Part shown: positions 5,049-6,677 of the stretch, in pieces | How the letters are laid out: each line of letters begins with the position of its first letter | Position numbering within the stretch: position 1 is the stretch's first letter | Source of the DNA: Desulfobacterales bacterium S5133MH16 | GTDB taxonomy: Bacteria; Desulfobacterota; Desulfobacteria; Desulfobacterales; UBA11574 | Direction: 5' to 3' | Assembly (NCBI GenBank): GCA_001751005.1 | Contig: MAXL01000024.1 | Location: 1-6,677, forward strand | Length of the DNA stretch: 6,677 bases | The notes under the pieces: generated by a model | The model's input: the letters and a program-made list of their open reading frames with translations, nothing else | Databases searched by the model: none | Told to the model about the DNA's origin: nothing | Translations under genes and position numbers: made by a program

Positions 5049-6470
5049 ATGGATACCCATTCATCAGAAGAAAAAGTCAAGCCGTTTAGGCTGGTCAAAT
5101 ACTTTACCTTTACAAGCCTTACGGTAATATTTATTGGAACATTGCTCCTCTCTTTACTCAACACGCACCTGGCAAGAACCATGCAGCAGAAAAAAAGTGA
5201 AGAATACGCTCACCTTCTGATAGAAAATTTGAACCATCAAGTCTTTTTACAGTTCATAATTCCTGTTGCAATGAAATTTGGCAAGATTCAGCTCAGTAAC
5301 AAAGAACAGTTTGAACGTATGGACAAAGTGGTCAGAAGCACGCTTCACAGCTTCAAGATCGATATGGTAAACATCTACGATATAAATAATACAATTTCTT
5401 ACAGCTTCGACACATCGGTAATCGGCAAGGAAGATGCCGGAGGTAAAGGCTATCGGGATGCCCTTTCAGGCAAGTCGACTTCAAAACTTTTTCAAAGGGG
5501 CAATTGGTTCGAGATATTATTAGGATTTTCGCAACGCAGCAAATTAATTACTTTTGCACCGCTACGCGCAGAGCAGCCGCTTTCACGCATCTCCGGTCCG
5601 GTACTCGGTGTTGTTGAAATAGTACAGGACTTAACGGAAGATTATAAAGCGATTTTCAGTATTCAGATAAGAATTATTACTACGTGCACAGTGGTTATGG
5701 GCACCCTTTTTTTAGTGCTTTTGTTTGTGGTCAAGAGAGGCGAAGCTATAATTGAAAAGCGCGCGTTGGAAAGGATACGGCTTAAAGAACAGTTAAGCCG
5801 CTCAGAACATTTGTCTTCCCTGGGTGAAATGGTGGCGGGAATTTCTCATGAAATTCGCAATCCGTTGGGTATTATAATGAGTTCCTCCGAACTTTTAAAG
5901 AAAAAGATGTCAGACTACGATCCTTCAAATCCTATCCCAAACATAATCATTGAAGAATCTTCCCGATTAAATAATATCATAACAGATTTTTTGAATTTTG
6001 CGAAACCCAGAACTCCAAATTTGGCATCGTGTAAAATTGAAGATATTATAGAAAAAAACATAACCTTTCTGGCATCACAGATTAAAGAGGAAGGATATGC
6101 TATTGATAAACAATATGATAATAACCTTCCGGAAATAACCGCCGATCCTGACATGTTGTATCAGGCATTCCTTAATATTTTGATCAATGCCATGCAGGCA
6201 ATGCCACAAGGCGGTAAAATTAATGTGCGAATCTGTTCCAATGGTAATGCTGTGGAAATATTTTTTGAAGATCAGGGGGAAGGTATAGCAGAAGATATTT
6301 TGGAAAAGATATGGGATCCCTTTTTTACGACCAAGTCAAAAGGGACCGGACTGGGACTTGGTATTGTAAAAAATATTATCGAATCTCACGGCGGAATCGT
6401 CCAGATTAGCAACAGATCGGTGTCCGGTGCCAGAGTGACCGTAAGAATACCCGTAGAGCAGGGAGTATAG
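5049..6470 (+). CDS. Membrane sensor histidine kinase (NtrB/ZraS-like, Cache-type sensor)
   Basis: This 473-residue kinase senses an unknown signal outside the inner membrane, autophosphorylates on histidine and passes the phosphate to the regulator encoded next. Membrane segments lie at about 19-41 and 206-228. The periplasmic part between them (about 160 residues) has a Cache-like pattern: VNIYDINNTISYSFD (107-121), an IGKE turn, RDALSGKST (136-144) and GPVLGVVEIVQDLTEDY (183-199). A short coiled linker, with no clear HAMP or PAS domain, leads to the H-box with H267 in SHEIRNPL. The ATPase part shows the N-box with N376 and N380, DQGEG (408-412), the F-box DPFFTT (423-428) and GTGLGLG (432-438). 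All catalytic motifs are intact. ATG 5049 is the only plausible start: an in-frame TGA lies at 5019, and the next Met (45) would lose the first membrane segment. No Shine-Dalgarno is visible. Two membrane segments argue against canonical six-helix PilS. Confidence 0.93.
   Translation: MDTHSSEEKVKPFRLVKYFTFTSLTVIFIGTLLLSLLNTHLARTMQQKKSEEYAHLLIENLNHQVFLQFIIPVAMKFGKIQLSNKEQFERMDKVVRSTLHSFKIDMVNIYDINNTISYSFDTSVIGKEDAGGKGYRDALSGKSTSKLFQRGNWFEILLGFSQRSKLITFAPLRAEQPLSRISGPVLGVVEIVQDLTEDYKAIFSIQIRIITTCTVVMGTLFLVLLFVVKRGEAIIEKRALERIRLKEQLSRSEHLSSLGEMVAGISHEIRNPLGIIMSSSELLKKKMSDYDPSNPIPNIIIEESSRLNNIITDFLNFAKPRTPNLASCKIEDIIEKNITFLASQIKEEGYAIDKQYDNNLPEITADPDMLYQAFLNILINAMQAMPQGGKINVRICSNGNAVEIFFEDQGEGIAEDILEKIWDPFFTTKSKGTGLGLGIVKNIIESHGGIVQISNRSVSGARVTVRIPVEQGV
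6461..6465 (+). promoter_or_regulatory. Ribosome binding site of the response regulator gene
   Basis: GGGAG lies 7 nt upstream of ATG 6473, inside the last codons of the kinase gene. It fixes the start of the regulator and, with the 2-nt gap after the kinase TAG, suggests coupled translation. Confidence 0.7.
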
Positions 6471-6472
6471 TC

Positions 6473-6677
6473 ATGGAGACGGTCCTGATCGTAGATGATG
6501 AAAAAAATTATCCGCTTGTATTAGGTGCGGTTCTCGAAGAAGAAGGTTTTGAGACCTTTACCGCCAACAGTGGACCTGAGGCCCTTGAAATACTGAAAAA
6601 TACCGATGTAGACCTGGTTCTCACCGATATGAAAATGCCTTCCATGGACGGTATTGAACTTTTGGAAAGAATCAAGA
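6473..6677 (+). CDS. Response regulator, receiver domain, probably NtrC family (cut by window edge)
   Basis: This gene encodes the cognate regulator of the upstream kinase. Only 68 codons are visible, all in the receiver domain. D8, D9 and E10 (VLIVDDE) form the acidic Mg-binding pocket and D52 in LTDMKMP is the phosphate acceptor. The conserved Thr and Lys of the later receiver strands lie beyond the edge. TDMKMPSMDGIELL is the wording typical of receivers joined to sigma-54 AAA+ activator and Fis-type DNA-binding domains, so an NtrC/ZraR-like protein is the likely whole. That output domain is not visible, so this is inference. It starts 2 nt after the kinase stop and is surely in the same operon. 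Whether it controls the divergent pil genes is unknown. Confidence 0.92.
   Translation, partial: METVLIVDDEKNYPLVLGAVLEEEGFETFTANSGPEALEILKNTDVDLVLTDMKMPSMDGIELLERIK

Noticed and set aside
5915..6154. 79-codon minus-strand frame inside the kinase gene
   Set aside because: It is antisense to the HisKA-ATPase part of an intact kinase and has no support of its own.

Overview
The window is most simply read as the type IV pilus alignment operon of a Gram-negative bacterium, with a divergently transcribed two-component system beside it. From the minus-strand start at 4694 the order is a small XRE-type helix-turn-helix gene, then pilM, pilN, pilO, pilP and pilQ; pilQ runs off the left edge. The genes are packed tightly: a 7-nt gap between the regulator and pilM, a 4-nt pilM/pilN overlap, a 28-nt pilN-pilO gap, 16 nt between pilO and pilP, and 1 nt between pilP and pilQ. 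On the plus strand a membrane histidine kinase (5049-6470) is followed after 2 nt by a response regulator whose receiver domain is cut by the right edge.

PilM (cytoplasmic, actin-like) binds the N-terminal tail of PilN. PilN and PilO are single-pass inner-membrane proteins with periplasmic coiled coils. PilP is a lipoprotein joining PilN/PilO to the outer-membrane secretin PilQ. Together they form the envelope-spanning part of the pilus machine. The pilus ATPases, the pilins and the platform protein PilC are not in this window.

The 354-nt region between the two divergent units (4695-5048) is extremely A+T rich: by hand count 38 of 220 bases are G or C in 4701-4920. It holds candidate promoters in both directions and two short perfect palindromes. 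The plus-strand promoter candidate (TTGACT, 17 bp, TAAAAT) lies so close to the kinase ATG that the mRNA would have almost no leader.

Organism: the operon, the double-membrane lipoprotein logic, the moderate-to-low G+C of the genes and the NtrC-like receiver (TDMKMPSMDG) suit a deltaproteobacterial lineage (Desulfobacterota, perhaps Desulfobacterales). This is an inference from gene content and remembered family sequences, not a database result.

No clearly undescribed system was found. The points most worth checking are the XRE regulator inside the pil operon, the lipobox on PilQ, the near-leaderless kinase gene and a terminator-like hairpin pointing antisense between pilN and pilO.
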